Source: an uncultured Treponema sp.
GTDB taxonomy: Bacteria; Spirochaetota; Spirochaetia; Treponematales; Treponemataceae
Assembly: GCA_937902445.1 (NCBI GenBank)
Contig: CALELJ010000162.1
Location: forward strand, 1-7,276
Direction of reading: 5' to 3'
Length of the DNA stretch: 7,276 nt
Positions 1-5,256 of the stretch are shown here, piece by piece (the stretch's first letter is position 1; every line of letters starts with the position of its first letter). The notes under the pieces are model-generated. The model saw only the letters and a list, made by a program, of their open reading frames with translations. It was not told the DNA's origin and did no database searches. The position numbers and the translations under genes were made by a program.

Positions 1-1
1 A

Positions 2-484
2 GAACTGCCAGATTATTTTGTGCTTTATGAACGCCGCAAGGGAAACTATAAAAATCTGCAGGAAGACTGGTGCAGTTTTATGGAGCGTTACAAGGATTTT
101 GTAGCTCCTGAAACTCTGCTTTTGGAACGGACGGAAGACGATCCTTCCATCACCAATCCTGAAGAATGTATGTATGACATCTGCATGACGGTAGATAAAA
201 ACGATCCCCGGCTGGAAGTGCAGAAAACGGCCGCTGTTGGAACCACCAGTAAATCAGACATTCCAACCTGTCCAAACACAATGATAATTCAAGGTGGCAA
301 ATACGCTGTTTATCATTATAAGGGATATCCCCAGTTGATTTATAAGGCGTATCAAAGCTTCTTCTTAAACTGGCTTTCTAAAACCGGCAACAGGGTAGAT
401 AATCACGGCGGCTTTGACATCTACCGGCATATTGATTTGAAAACAATGTATATGGAACTGGATATATGTATTCCGATAAAGTAG
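2..484 (+). CDS. C-terminal part of a regulator with GyrI-like effector-binding domain (5' end outside window)
   Basis: The reading frame is open from base 2, and the first in-window start-like codon (GTG at 20) is internal, so the 5' part lies outside the window. The visible 160 residues match the GyrI-like effector-binding fold found at the C-terminus of many AraC-family regulators and in BmrR-type MerR proteins. The segment begins with a Tyr-Glu-Arg-Arg-containing strand. It then has the pattern GGKYAVYHYKG, an amphipathic helix ending in NWL, and the closing strand with ELDICIPIK at the extreme C-terminus, as is usual for the family. In the family this domain binds hydrophobic or cationic small molecules. 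No DNA-binding domain is visible; an AraC-type HTH upstream is inferred because the part seen is only the C-terminal domain. A stand-alone GyrI protein is the alternative. It stops 92 bases before a second GyrI-domain regulator on the same strand. I see no terminator in the gap. Confidence 0.8.
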   Translation, partial: ELPDYFVLYERRKGNYKNLQEDWCSFMERYKDFVAPETLLLERTEDDPSITNPEECMYDICMTVDKNDPRLEVQKTAAVGTTSKSDIPTCPNTMIIQGGKYAVYHYKGYPQLIYKAYQSFFLNWLSKTGNRVDNHGGFDIYRHIDLKTMYMELDICIPIK

Positions 485-521
485 AAAATGTACATGGAAT
501 ATAAAAAATTAAAAATAATTC

Positions 522-552
522 TTGACTCTCCCCTAAGAGGATACCGTAGACT
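522..552 (+). promoter_or_regulatory. MerR-type promoter with long spacer and operator dyad
   Basis: TTGACT (522-527) and TAGACT (547-552) are separated by 19 bp, the long spacing typical of promoters controlled by MerR-family proteins. The spacer holds an imperfect dyad, TCCCCT-A-AGAGGA (530-541), located as MerR operators are. It sits directly upstream of a MerR gene, so autoregulation is the natural reading. An A/T-rich stretch (501-520) precedes the -35 box. Confidence 0.7.
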
Positions 553-576
553 TCATATTGTAAGGAGACGAACAAA

Positions 577-1368
577 ATGCTGAAGATTGGTGAGTTTTCA
601 AAGTTGAGTCAGATGACTGTAAAAGCTCTTAGATTCTATGAAAAAGAAGGCCTTCTGATTCCTGCATCCGTTGACGAATGGACAGGATACCGCTTTTACA
701 CAACTGAACAGCTTACGACTGCGGCAAAAATAAAATCATACCGCCAGTTGGACTTATCAATAGAAGAAATCAAGGCAATCTTCAAAGGAAAGAACGCGCG
801 AAAAATCCTTGAAGAAAAAGCCGAAGCTCTTGTAAATCAGCAAAAAGAAATTGATGTTCGTCTCTCCATAATCAATCACATTTTGGAGAAAGACAGTATG
901 AAGTATCAGGTAACAATTAAAGAAATCCCAGAGATGACAGTTTATTATTCAGAAAAGCGACTTGCAAAGATTGAAGACAAAATGACTTTTATTCCTGCAT
1001 GTGGTGAAGAAGCAAAAAAACTGAATCCTCAGTTGAAGTGTGCAGAACCAGCTTATGAGTTTGTCGAATATCTTGATGATTCTTATCGCGAAACAGATGT
1101 GCTGATCCGCCATTCTGAAGCTGTAACAGAGTTCGGAACAGAAAATGAAAACATTAAATTCAGAAAAGTTCCAGCCGCAAAAGTTTTGAGCATTTTCCAC
1201 AAAGGTGCTTACGATGAAATCGGTGAAGCCTATGCATTCATCATGAGGTACGCAGAAGAAAACGGTTACAAGGTTGCAGGCCTTTCCAGAGAATGCTATA
1301 TCGACGGAATCTGGAACAAGGATTCAGTAGAAGACTGGCTTACAGAAGTTCAGCTTCCGATTGAATGA
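577..1368 (+). CDS. MerR-family regulator with C-terminal GyrI-like ligand-binding domain (BmrR-like)
   Basis: A 263-aa cytoplasmic transcription regulator. Residues 1-46 form the MerR winged HTH: IGEFSKLSQMTVKALRFYEK, then the GLL and TGYRFY wing signatures. Residues about 50-75 complete the DNA-binding domain, and 76-106 form the dimerising coiled coil. Residues about 110-263 are a GyrI-like effector domain ending in the usual EVQLPIE strand. BmrR-like proteins bind amphipathic or cationic drugs and untwist a 19-bp-spacer promoter; such a promoter lies just upstream (522-552). The ATG at 577 has a good Shine-Dalgarno, AAGGAG at 562-567, nine bases away. The effector domain is of the same class as the one in the upstream gene. 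The inducer and any target besides itself cannot be read from the sequence; no transporter gene is in the window. Confidence 0.93.
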   Translation: MLKIGEFSKLSQMTVKALRFYEKEGLLIPASVDEWTGYRFYTTEQLTTAAKIKSYRQLDLSIEEIKAIFKGKNARKILEEKAEALVNQQKEIDVRLSIINHILEKDSMKYQVTIKEIPEMTVYYSEKRLAKIEDKMTFIPACGEEAKKLNPQLKCAEPAYEFVEYLDDSYRETDVLIRHSEAVTEFGTENENIKFRKVPAAKVLSIFHKGAYDEIGEAYAFIMRYAEENGYKVAGLSRECYIDGIWNKDSVEDWLTEVQLPIE

Positions 1369-1402
1369 GGAGAGCAGGATAGAAGCTGTACTTGTCCTGT
1401 AA

Positions 1403-1502
1403 AGGCAAAATAAATAATCTATCGGCAAAATATAACTGGTTTTTACGCTTATAATATCCTTTATATTTTGCCGATAACGTGATATAATTTGCCTATGGCA
1501 AA
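1403..1502 (+). promoter_or_regulatory. fic promoter region with phased GGCAAA half-sites; leaderless start
   Basis: Five copies of GGCAAA occur within 100 bp: direct at 1404, 1424 and 1497, inverted at 1467-1472 and 1488-1493. The pair 1404/1424 is 20 bp apart and the pair 1467/1488 is 21 bp apart, about two helical turns each. Two of them lie in a perfect 15-bp inverted repeat, TATCGGCAAAATATA (1420-1434) against 1462-1476, and the last two form the palindrome TTTGCCTATGGCAAA (1488-1502) centred on the fic start codon. The -10 box TATAAT (1483-1488) is only six bases before the ATG at 1495, and no Shine-Dalgarno is present, so the transcript probably starts at the ATG. The -35 box is poor (TTTATA, 1460-1465). 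A second TATAAT lies at 1450-1455. Repressor or activator binding here is inferred. Confidence 0.6.
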
Positions 1503-2391
1503 GATTGAATATATTTCTGTTGAAGAAGCCTCAAAACTCTGGGAATTAAGTATCCGCAGCGTTCGAAATTACTGTGCACAGGGCAGGGTTCCAGGTGCAT
1601 TACTGGAAGGTAAGACCTGGAAAATTCCTTCAAATGCAGAAAAACCTGGCCGCAAGACACGTCATATAGAAACAGAAAATAGTTTATTAGCATTCTTAAA
1701 ACGTGAAAAAGATTCCAGTCTGAAAGGTGGAATTTATCACAAGATTCAGATTGATCTTACATACAATTCAAATCATATTGAAGGTTCAAGACTTTCCCAT
1801 GATCAGACACGATTCATTTTTGAAACTAAAACTCTTGGTATTACAGATACGGCGGTAAAGGTTGATGATATTATTGAAACTGTAAACCATTTCCGCTGTA
1901 TAGATCTTGCCATTGAAGGAGCCAATACAAAACTTTCGGAAAGTTTTATAAAGCAGCTGCATTATATCCTCAAAACAGGAACTACAGATGCCCAGAAATC
2001 CTGGTTCAAAACAGGCGATTATAAGATGATTGAGAACGAGGTAGGTGGTAGCGAGACAGTTAAACCTGAAGAAGTCGCTGCAGAAATGAAAACTTTACTT
2101 GCTGACTATAATTCAAAATCCGAAATCACCTTTGATGATATTCTTGATTTTCATGTTCGTTTTGAATCAATTCATCCATTCCAGGATGGTAATGGACGTG
2201 TTGGCCGCTTGATTATGTTTAAGGAATGTCTCAAGCATAATATTGTTCCTTTTATCATTACAGAGGAATTAAAGATGTTCTATTACCGTGGAATCAAAGA
2301 ATGGAAAAATGAACGCGGCTATTTGAGAGATACCTGTTTAACCGGTCAGAATGCAATGAAGGTTAGCCTAAATTATTTTGGGATTAAGTGA
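1495..2391 (+). CDS. fic: Class II Fic protein (predicted AMPylase) with N-terminal HTH
   Basis: A 298-aa Fic-fold enzyme. The core motif HPFQDGNGRVGR (227-238) is complete, with catalytic His227 and the phosphate-binding Arg235 and Arg238, so AMP transfer from ATP to a protein hydroxyl is expected; other nucleotidyl or phosphoryl transfers occur in the family. SNHIEG (92-97) fits the inhibitory-helix motif (S/T)xxxE(G/N), with Glu96 as the blocking glutamate. Because it lies before the Fic core, this is a class II (self-inhibited) Fic. Residues 1-45 resemble a helix-turn-helix of the excisionase/MerR type (YISVEEASKLW, then IRSVRNYCAQGRVPGA and a wing ending WKIP), so the protein may bind DNA itself. 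I chose the ATG at 1495 over the TTG at 1489 because the latter overlaps the region just after the -10 box. No separate antitoxin gene adjoins, as expected with a built-in inhibitory motif. The target is unknown. Confidence 0.92.
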   Translation: MAKIEYISVEEASKLWELSIRSVRNYCAQGRVPGALLEGKTWKIPSNAEKPGRKTRHIETENSLLAFLKREKDSSLKGGIYHKIQIDLTYNSNHIEGSRLSHDQTRFIFETKTLGITDTAVKVDDIIETVNHFRCIDLAIEGANTKLSESFIKQLHYILKTGTTDAQKSWFKTGDYKMIENEVGGSETVKPEEVAAEMKTLLADYNSKSEITFDDILDFHVRFESIHPFQDGNGRVGRLIMFKECLKHNIVPFIITEELKMFYYRGIKEWKNERGYLRDTCLTGQNAMKVSLNYFGIK

Positions 2392-2397
2392 ATTCTT

Positions 2398-2440
2398 GTA
2401 AAGCAGACAGAGACTTCAAAAAGATTGCTGTCAGACTTAC
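2398..2440 (+). other. Imperfect inverted repeat just after fic
   Basis: Arms 2398-2410 and 2428-2440 are complementary at 10 of 13 positions, with a perfect inner GACAG/CTGTC stem and a 17-base loop. It begins seven bases after the fic stop. There is no T-run after it, so it is a weak candidate for a terminator or processing hairpin; chance is possible. Confidence 0.3.
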
Positions 2441-2441
2441 C

Positions 2442-2486
2442 GCACAAATAATCCCTGTTTGAACAAGAAGAGATTTGTGCTATAAT
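2442..2486 (+). promoter_or_regulatory. Strong promoter for leader ORF and GNAT gene, with flanking 8-bp inverted repeat
   Basis: TTGAAC (2459-2464) and a perfect TATAAT (2481-2486) are 16 bp apart, and TGC before the -10 box (2478-2480) gives an extended -10. A perfect inverted repeat, GCACAAAT (2442-2449) and ATTTGTGC (2473-2480), brackets the -35 box and touches the -10 box, a plausible operator. Transcription would start near 2493, about 215 nt ahead of the GNAT start codon. No better promoter is visible closer to that gene. Confidence 0.7.
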
Positions 2487-2513
2487 AAAACAAATACATT
2501 TTAAGGAGGCTGG

Positions 2514-2549
2514 ATGTCAAAATCTAGCAAACAGTTGGGCATTGTATAA
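2514..2549 (+). CDS. 11-residue leader peptide ORF
   Basis: ATG at 2514, peptide MSKSSKQLGIV, stop TAA at 2547-2549. It follows a very strong Shine-Dalgarno (AAGGAGG, 2503-2509; four bases to the ATG) and a strong promoter, about 20 nt from the predicted transcript start. Its stop codon ends one base before the first stem of the cloverleaf-like element. That placement fits a translated leader (attenuation peptide) better than a chance ORF. The alternative is the 5' stub of a gene destroyed by insertion of the structured element. The peptide does not match any stall peptide known to me. Confidence 0.5.
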   Translation: MSKSSKQLGIV

Positions 2550-2550
2550 G

Positions 2551-2674
2551 GCCGGGAGTTGCTGAACCTATCGTTAGGTTAGTAATGAAGGGTTTATTCC
2601 AAACCCGAAAACGGCGAAGTCAAGGCCTTGAACGAAGTGCGCCTTGACTCGACGTATTAACGGCATCTCCCGGT
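2551..2674 (+). ncRNA. Cloverleaf-like structured leader element (unknown class)
   Basis: The closing stem is 2551-2558 with 2667-2674 (GCCGGGAG/CTCCCGGT, one G-U), extended after a T/T mismatch by 2560-2563 with 2662-2665. Inside are three hairpins: AACCTA-TCGT-TAGGTT (2565-2580), GGGTTT-ATTCC-AAACCC (2590-2606) and GTCAAGGC/GCCTTGAC (2619-2648), the last extended by CGA/TCG past one bulged A. All arms are perfect or nearly so. It has no protein frame and no T-run. It may be an RNA switch in the GNAT mRNA leader, an independent small RNA, or a folded DNA element (attC-like site or MITE). I do not recognise a known riboswitch signature. The structure is seen in the sequence; the role is inferred. 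Confidence 0.6.
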
Positions 2675-2703
2675 AGTTGGTACAAAATCAAATATTTGGA
2701 GAT
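2665..2703 (+). promoter_or_regulatory. Possible anti-Shine-Dalgarno pairing at the GNAT start
   Basis: ATCTCC (2665-2670) is exactly complementary to GGAGAT (2698-2703), which contains the GNAT Shine-Dalgarno (GGAG, 2698-2701). Bases 2667-2670 are also part of the 3' arm of the cloverleaf's closing stem, so the two pairings exclude each other. Inferred: closing stem formed gives an exposed ribosome site; closing stem opened gives a masked site. Confidence 0.45.
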
Positions 2704-2707
2704 TACA

Positions 2708-3346
2708 ATGAACAACTATTCAATCCGCGTTGAAGAAGAACGCGATTATTTAACTGTGGAAAGTCTCGTACGTGAGGCTTTCTGGAATGTTTACAGACCT
2801 GGCTGCACTGAACATTATGTTCTGCATCATTTACGTTCAAACCCTGATTTTATTCCCGAGCTTGCATTTGTCATGGAAGCAGACGGAAAAATCATCGGAC
2901 AGAATGTATTTGTAAAAGCCCAGATAACAAAGAGTGGCGGGACTGCATTTCCAATCCTTACCATGGGTCCAATCTGTATTGCAAACGAATACAAGAGAAA
3001 GGGCTATGGCAAGATCCTTCTGGATTACTCGCTGGAGAAGGCCAGGGATTTAGGATATGGAGCAGTTTGTTTTGAAGGAAACATTGATTTCTACGGAAAA
3101 AGTGGATTCGATTTTGCTTCAAAATTCGGCATTAAATACCACGGATTACCTGAAGGAATGGAAGCTGATTTCTTCCTGTGCAAGGAACTGAAACCAGGCT
3201 ACCTGGATGGAATTACGGGGGTGTATGCCACACCAAAAGCATACTTTGTTGCTGAAGAAAATCCTGAGGATTTCGAACGTTTTGAGAATGAGTTCAACTT
3301 GAAAAATCCACTCAAAAAGCTCAAACTCCCGGGACAACTGGCGTAA
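2708..3346 (+). CDS. GNAT-family N-acetyltransferase (YhbS-like)
   Basis: A 212-aa single-domain acetyltransferase using acetyl-CoA; the substrate is not predictable. The GNAT core runs from about residue 5 to 140. The acceptor-side helices are at 12-43, strand beta4 PILTMGPICI is at 82-91, and the acetyl-CoA loop KRKGYGK is at 96-102, a KxxGxG variant of the usual (R/Q)xxGx(G/A). The helix LLDYSLEKARDLG (104-116) and the FYGKSGF motif (128-134) follow, the latter typical of YhbS-type members. The C-terminal 75 residues are a family-specific extension. I took the ATG at 2708 with GGAG six bases upstream; the in-frame TTG at 2696 would sit before the Shine-Dalgarno. Expression probably comes from the promoter at 2459-2486 through the structured leader. 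Confidence 0.88.
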   Translation: MNNYSIRVEEERDYLTVESLVREAFWNVYRPGCTEHYVLHHLRSNPDFIPELAFVMEADGKIIGQNVFVKAQITKSGGTAFPILTMGPICIANEYKRKGYGKILLDYSLEKARDLGYGAVCFEGNIDFYGKSGFDFASKFGIKYHGLPEGMEADFFLCKELKPGYLDGITGVYATPKAYFVAEENPEDFERFENEFNLKNPLKKLKLPGQLA

Positions 3347-3362
3347 ACATTAATTAAAGCTC

Positions 3363-3404
3363 TACCGGCAATCTATAACCTATATTTTGCCGGTACTGCT
3401 TTTT
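3363..3404 (+). terminator. Bidirectional terminator between convergent GNAT and DJ-1 genes
   Basis: Arms 3363-3377 and 3381-3395 pair at 13 of 15 positions, with a perfect TACCGGCAA/TTGCCGGTA base and a 3-base top. TTTTT follows at 3400-3404. On the other strand the hairpin is followed by an A/T-rich tract with a TTT run, so it may also end the DJ-1 transcript. The right arm, TATATTTTGCCGGTA, differs by one base from the arm at 1462-1476 upstream of fic. Confidence 0.75.
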
Positions 3405-3418
3405 ATTATAACATTCGG

Positions 3419-4030
3419 TTATTGGCAAAGCGCGTAGAAATATTCCGGCTTTCCTGTCTTAAAATAATTGTACCATGCTTCAAGTTTTGCTTCAGACATG
3501 ACATTCATTTTCTTCAGGATGAGTTTTGTCCACTCAAGACTTCCGGTTACTCCTGCAGTTATCAGGTGAGGGGAGTCTACGGCAGGTTCATCCATATAAT
3601 TTGCTGTGCCCTTGTATTCCGGCGCAAACATTTCAAGAAATCCTGGACCGTTGCTTGTATGGCGGCAGTTGTCCAGCAGGCCTGCTTTTGCAAGGGCTAC
3701 TGTAGCTCCACAGATTGCGCAGACAGTTCCGCCTGAAGCCATAATTTTCCCTGCTTTTTCTATTATGGCATGGTTTTCCGCCTTGTCCCATCCATTTGCT
3801 CCGGGCAGTATCAAAACTGTATTTTCATCTTCCGGAATCTCATCAACGGTACAGTCCGGCACTACTGTAAATCCACCCATGGTTTTGATGGCTTTTTGAT
3901 CGGCAGCTACTGTTCTGACCACAACTACCGGTGCATCAATTTTGAAATAGCGGCGTGAATTGAGTTCAGCAGAAATAAACCCTGTTTCCCAGTCAGCCAT
4001 CGTACTAAGCAGATAAATAAAAACATTCAT
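3419..4030 (-). CDS. DJ-1/PfpI family protein (class I glutamine amidotransferase-like)
   Basis: A 203-aa cytoplasmic protein of the DJ-1/PfpI superfamily, YdeA-like. The nucleophile elbow is AICGAT with Cys107. An early glutamate in DWETGF (Glu15) is placed where DJ-1-type proteins keep the acid that lowers the cysteine pKa. ILPGANGWD (74-82) is the typical loop before the elbow, and GLLDNCRHTSN (117-127) follows it as in relatives. Family functions include glyoxalase/deglycase-like chemistry, chaperone activity and old annotations as protease; none can be chosen here. The start at 4030 has a CAGGAG Shine-Dalgarno on the minus strand (bases 4043-4038). It diverges from the WYL regulator and shares its palindromic control region, so it is the likely target of that regulator. 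No clear -10 box was found for it. Confidence 0.87.
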   Translation of the reverse strand: MNVFIYLLSTMADWETGFISAELNSRRYFKIDAPVVVVRTVAADQKAIKTMGGFTVVPDCTVDEIPEDENTVLILPGANGWDKAENHAIIEKAGKIMASGGTVCAICGATVALAKAGLLDNCRHTSNGPGFLEMFAPEYKGTANYMDEPAVDSPHLITAGVTGSLEWTKLILKKMNVMSEAKLEAWYNYFKTGKPEYFYALCQ

Positions 4031-4073
4031 TTTGCATCTCCTGATATCAGTTTTGAGGGCAGTTTAGCAGGTG

Positions 4074-4106
4074 ATTGTTGACAACTGTATGTCAACAATA
4101 TAGGAT
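4074..4106 (+). promoter_or_regulatory. Divergent control region: 26-bp palindrome with TTGACA on both strands, promoter of the WYL gene
   Basis: ATTGTTGACA (4074-4083), a 6-base centre, and its exact complement (4090-4099). The left arm gives TTGACA (4078-4083) on +, 17 bp before TAGGAT (4101-4106), a good promoter for the WYL gene. The right arm gives TTGACA on - (4095-4090) facing the DJ-1 gene, though no convincing -10 box follows at normal spacing. A dimeric regulator bound here would cover both -35 regions; the adjacent WYL protein is the obvious candidate. Confidence 0.68.
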
Positions 4107-4117
4107 TATTTTTACTG

Positions 4118-5068
4118 ATGAAAATTGACAGACTGATGGGCATAGTGATGATTCTCCTGCAGAAGGAAAGGGTTACTGCCCAGGATCTTGCGGATAAATT
4201 CGAGGTTTCCCTTCGCACAATCTACAGGGATATAGATGCCATCTGTTCAGCCGGAATCCCTATCGCCGCTATTCCCGGGACTGGAGGCGGTCTTGAGATT
4301 CTTTCAAAATACAAGATTGACCATAATGTCTTCTCAACTTCGGAACTTTCTTCCATTCTGTCGGGGCTGTTTAATGTCTCCGGTATAATCCAGAAATGCG
4401 ATATGGAAAATGCCCTGGCAAAGATAAGGAATCTGATGCCGGAAAAAAATGCTGAATCCATTGTCGTTAAGGCAAGCCAGGTCATAATCGACACAAATCC
4501 GTGGTTCAATGGTGGCAGAAATTTAAGGGAACTTAGGGCAATCGAGGAAGCCTTGTCAAAAAACAAGATAATTTCTTTTGAGTATCTTGATCATTCCGGT
4601 AGAATGATGATACGCAGAACGGAACCATATCAATTGATTTTTAAGGGCCAGAACTGGTACCTTTATGCATTTTGTCTCCATAAAAACGCCTTCCGCCTGT
4701 TCAAGCTTTCGAGAATGAACAGAATGACGATTACGGATGAAGTTTTCCAAGTCAGGGAAGGTGTCAGATACGAGGGAACTGTACTCTTTCCTGATCCCAT
4801 GGATGCAGATGTAGCTCTGAAAACCATCAAACTGCGCGTCCATAAATCCATAATGGAACGAGTGCTGGATTTCTGCACCTGGGACAGTTTTTCTCCCTGC
4901 CCAGATGTTCCCGACGAGTTTTATGTGGATTTTCCTTTTGTTGAAAATGAATTCAACTACGATTTGCTTCTCGGCTTTGGACCCCGTTGTCAATGCCTGG
5001 AGCCTAAAGAGATCCGTGCTGAACTGAAAAAAAGAATCCATGAACTTTCACGGATGTATGATGACTAG
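4118..5068 (+). CDS. HTH-WYL domain transcription regulator (YafY-like)
   Basis: A 316-aa regulator. Residues 1-58 form a DeoR/HTH_11 winged helix: KIDRLMGIVMILLQ, the recognition helix in SLRTIYRDIDAI (31-42), then a GTGGG wing. Residues about 145-215 are a WYL domain, with the eponymous Trp180-Tyr181-Leu182 in NWYLYAFC and a downstream FRLFKLSRM. The remaining 100 residues are the WCX-type C-terminal extension. WYL domains bind nucleic acid or small ligands and control, among others, stress and defence genes. The ATG at 4118 has no Shine-Dalgarno and lies 11 bases after the -10 box, so the mRNA leader would be about 5 nt or absent. It is divergent from the DJ-1/PfpI gene across a shared palindrome. 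Confidence 0.9.
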   Translation: MKIDRLMGIVMILLQKERVTAQDLADKFEVSLRTIYRDIDAICSAGIPIAAIPGTGGGLEILSKYKIDHNVFSTSELSSILSGLFNVSGIIQKCDMENALAKIRNLMPEKNAESIVVKASQVIIDTNPWFNGGRNLRELRAIEEALSKNKIISFEYLDHSGRMMIRRTEPYQLIFKGQNWYLYAFCLHKNAFRLFKLSRMNRMTITDEVFQVREGVRYEGTVLFPDPMDADVALKTIKLRVHKSIMERVLDFCTWDSFSPCPDVPDEFYVDFPFVENEFNYDLLLGFGPRCQCLEPKEIRAELKKRIHELSRMYDD

Positions 5069-5229
5069 GGGGAGTACAACTATACATTTATATGCTATAC
5101 ATAATACTAGATATAAGGTAGATTCTGTCTACTTATTCAGATAAAGAAACATTTTTCAATTAAACTTCTAGAAACACCCTCAACTTGTCTACTTTAATAG
5201 ACAACTATATAAAATCAATATGAAAACAA
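5069..5229. repeat. AT-rich gap between convergent genes with short direct and inverted repeats
   Basis: No ORF or tRNA-like structure is visible. CTATACAT occurs at 5080-5087 and 5095-5102. TGTCTACTT occurs at 5126-5134 and 5186-5194, exactly 60 bp apart, each copy being part of an inverted repeat: GTAGA/TCTAC (5118-5132) and TTGTCTA/TAGACAA (5185-5204). No T-run follows either hairpin, so neither is a normal terminator. Confidence 0.4.
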
Positions 5230-5256
5230 TACATCCTTTTATTCATGCAGGATGTA
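5230..5256 (-). terminator. Weak terminator-like hairpin at the end of the HD-GYP gene
   Basis: TACATCC (5230-5236) and GGATGTA (5250-5256) form a 7-bp stem with a 13-base loop that contains the HD-GYP stop codon. Read on the minus strand, it is followed by ATTGTTTTCA, a loose U-rich tract. The stem is short and only half G/C, so confidence is low. Confidence 0.35.

Noticed and set aside
1376..1400. Terminator after the MerR gene (CAGGA...TCCTG)
   Set aside because: The stem is only five base pairs with a 15-base loop, and no T-run follows.
1450..1455. Alternative fic -10 box TATAAT giving a 33-nt leader
   Set aside because: No matching -35 box, and the resulting leader would contain no Shine-Dalgarno; kept only as a secondary possibility.
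2551..2674. tRNA or tRNA-like gene
   Set aside because: The four-stem layout recalls a cloverleaf, but stem lengths, loops and total length do not fit. There is no 7-base anticodon loop, no TTC-type T-loop and no CCA end.
2551..2674. Known riboswitch class (cobalamin, TPP, FMN, c-di-GMP, lysine, glycine)
   Set aside because: I found none of the conserved core strings of these classes; a covariance-model search would be needed to exclude rarer classes.
3422..3958. Plus-strand ORFs opposite the DJ-1 gene
   Set aside because: They lie entirely within a well-supported minus-strand gene, have no recognisable domain and no plausible promoter or ribosome site.
4222..5041. Minus-strand ORFs opposite the WYL gene
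   Set aside because: Antisense shadows of a gene with clear HTH and WYL domains.
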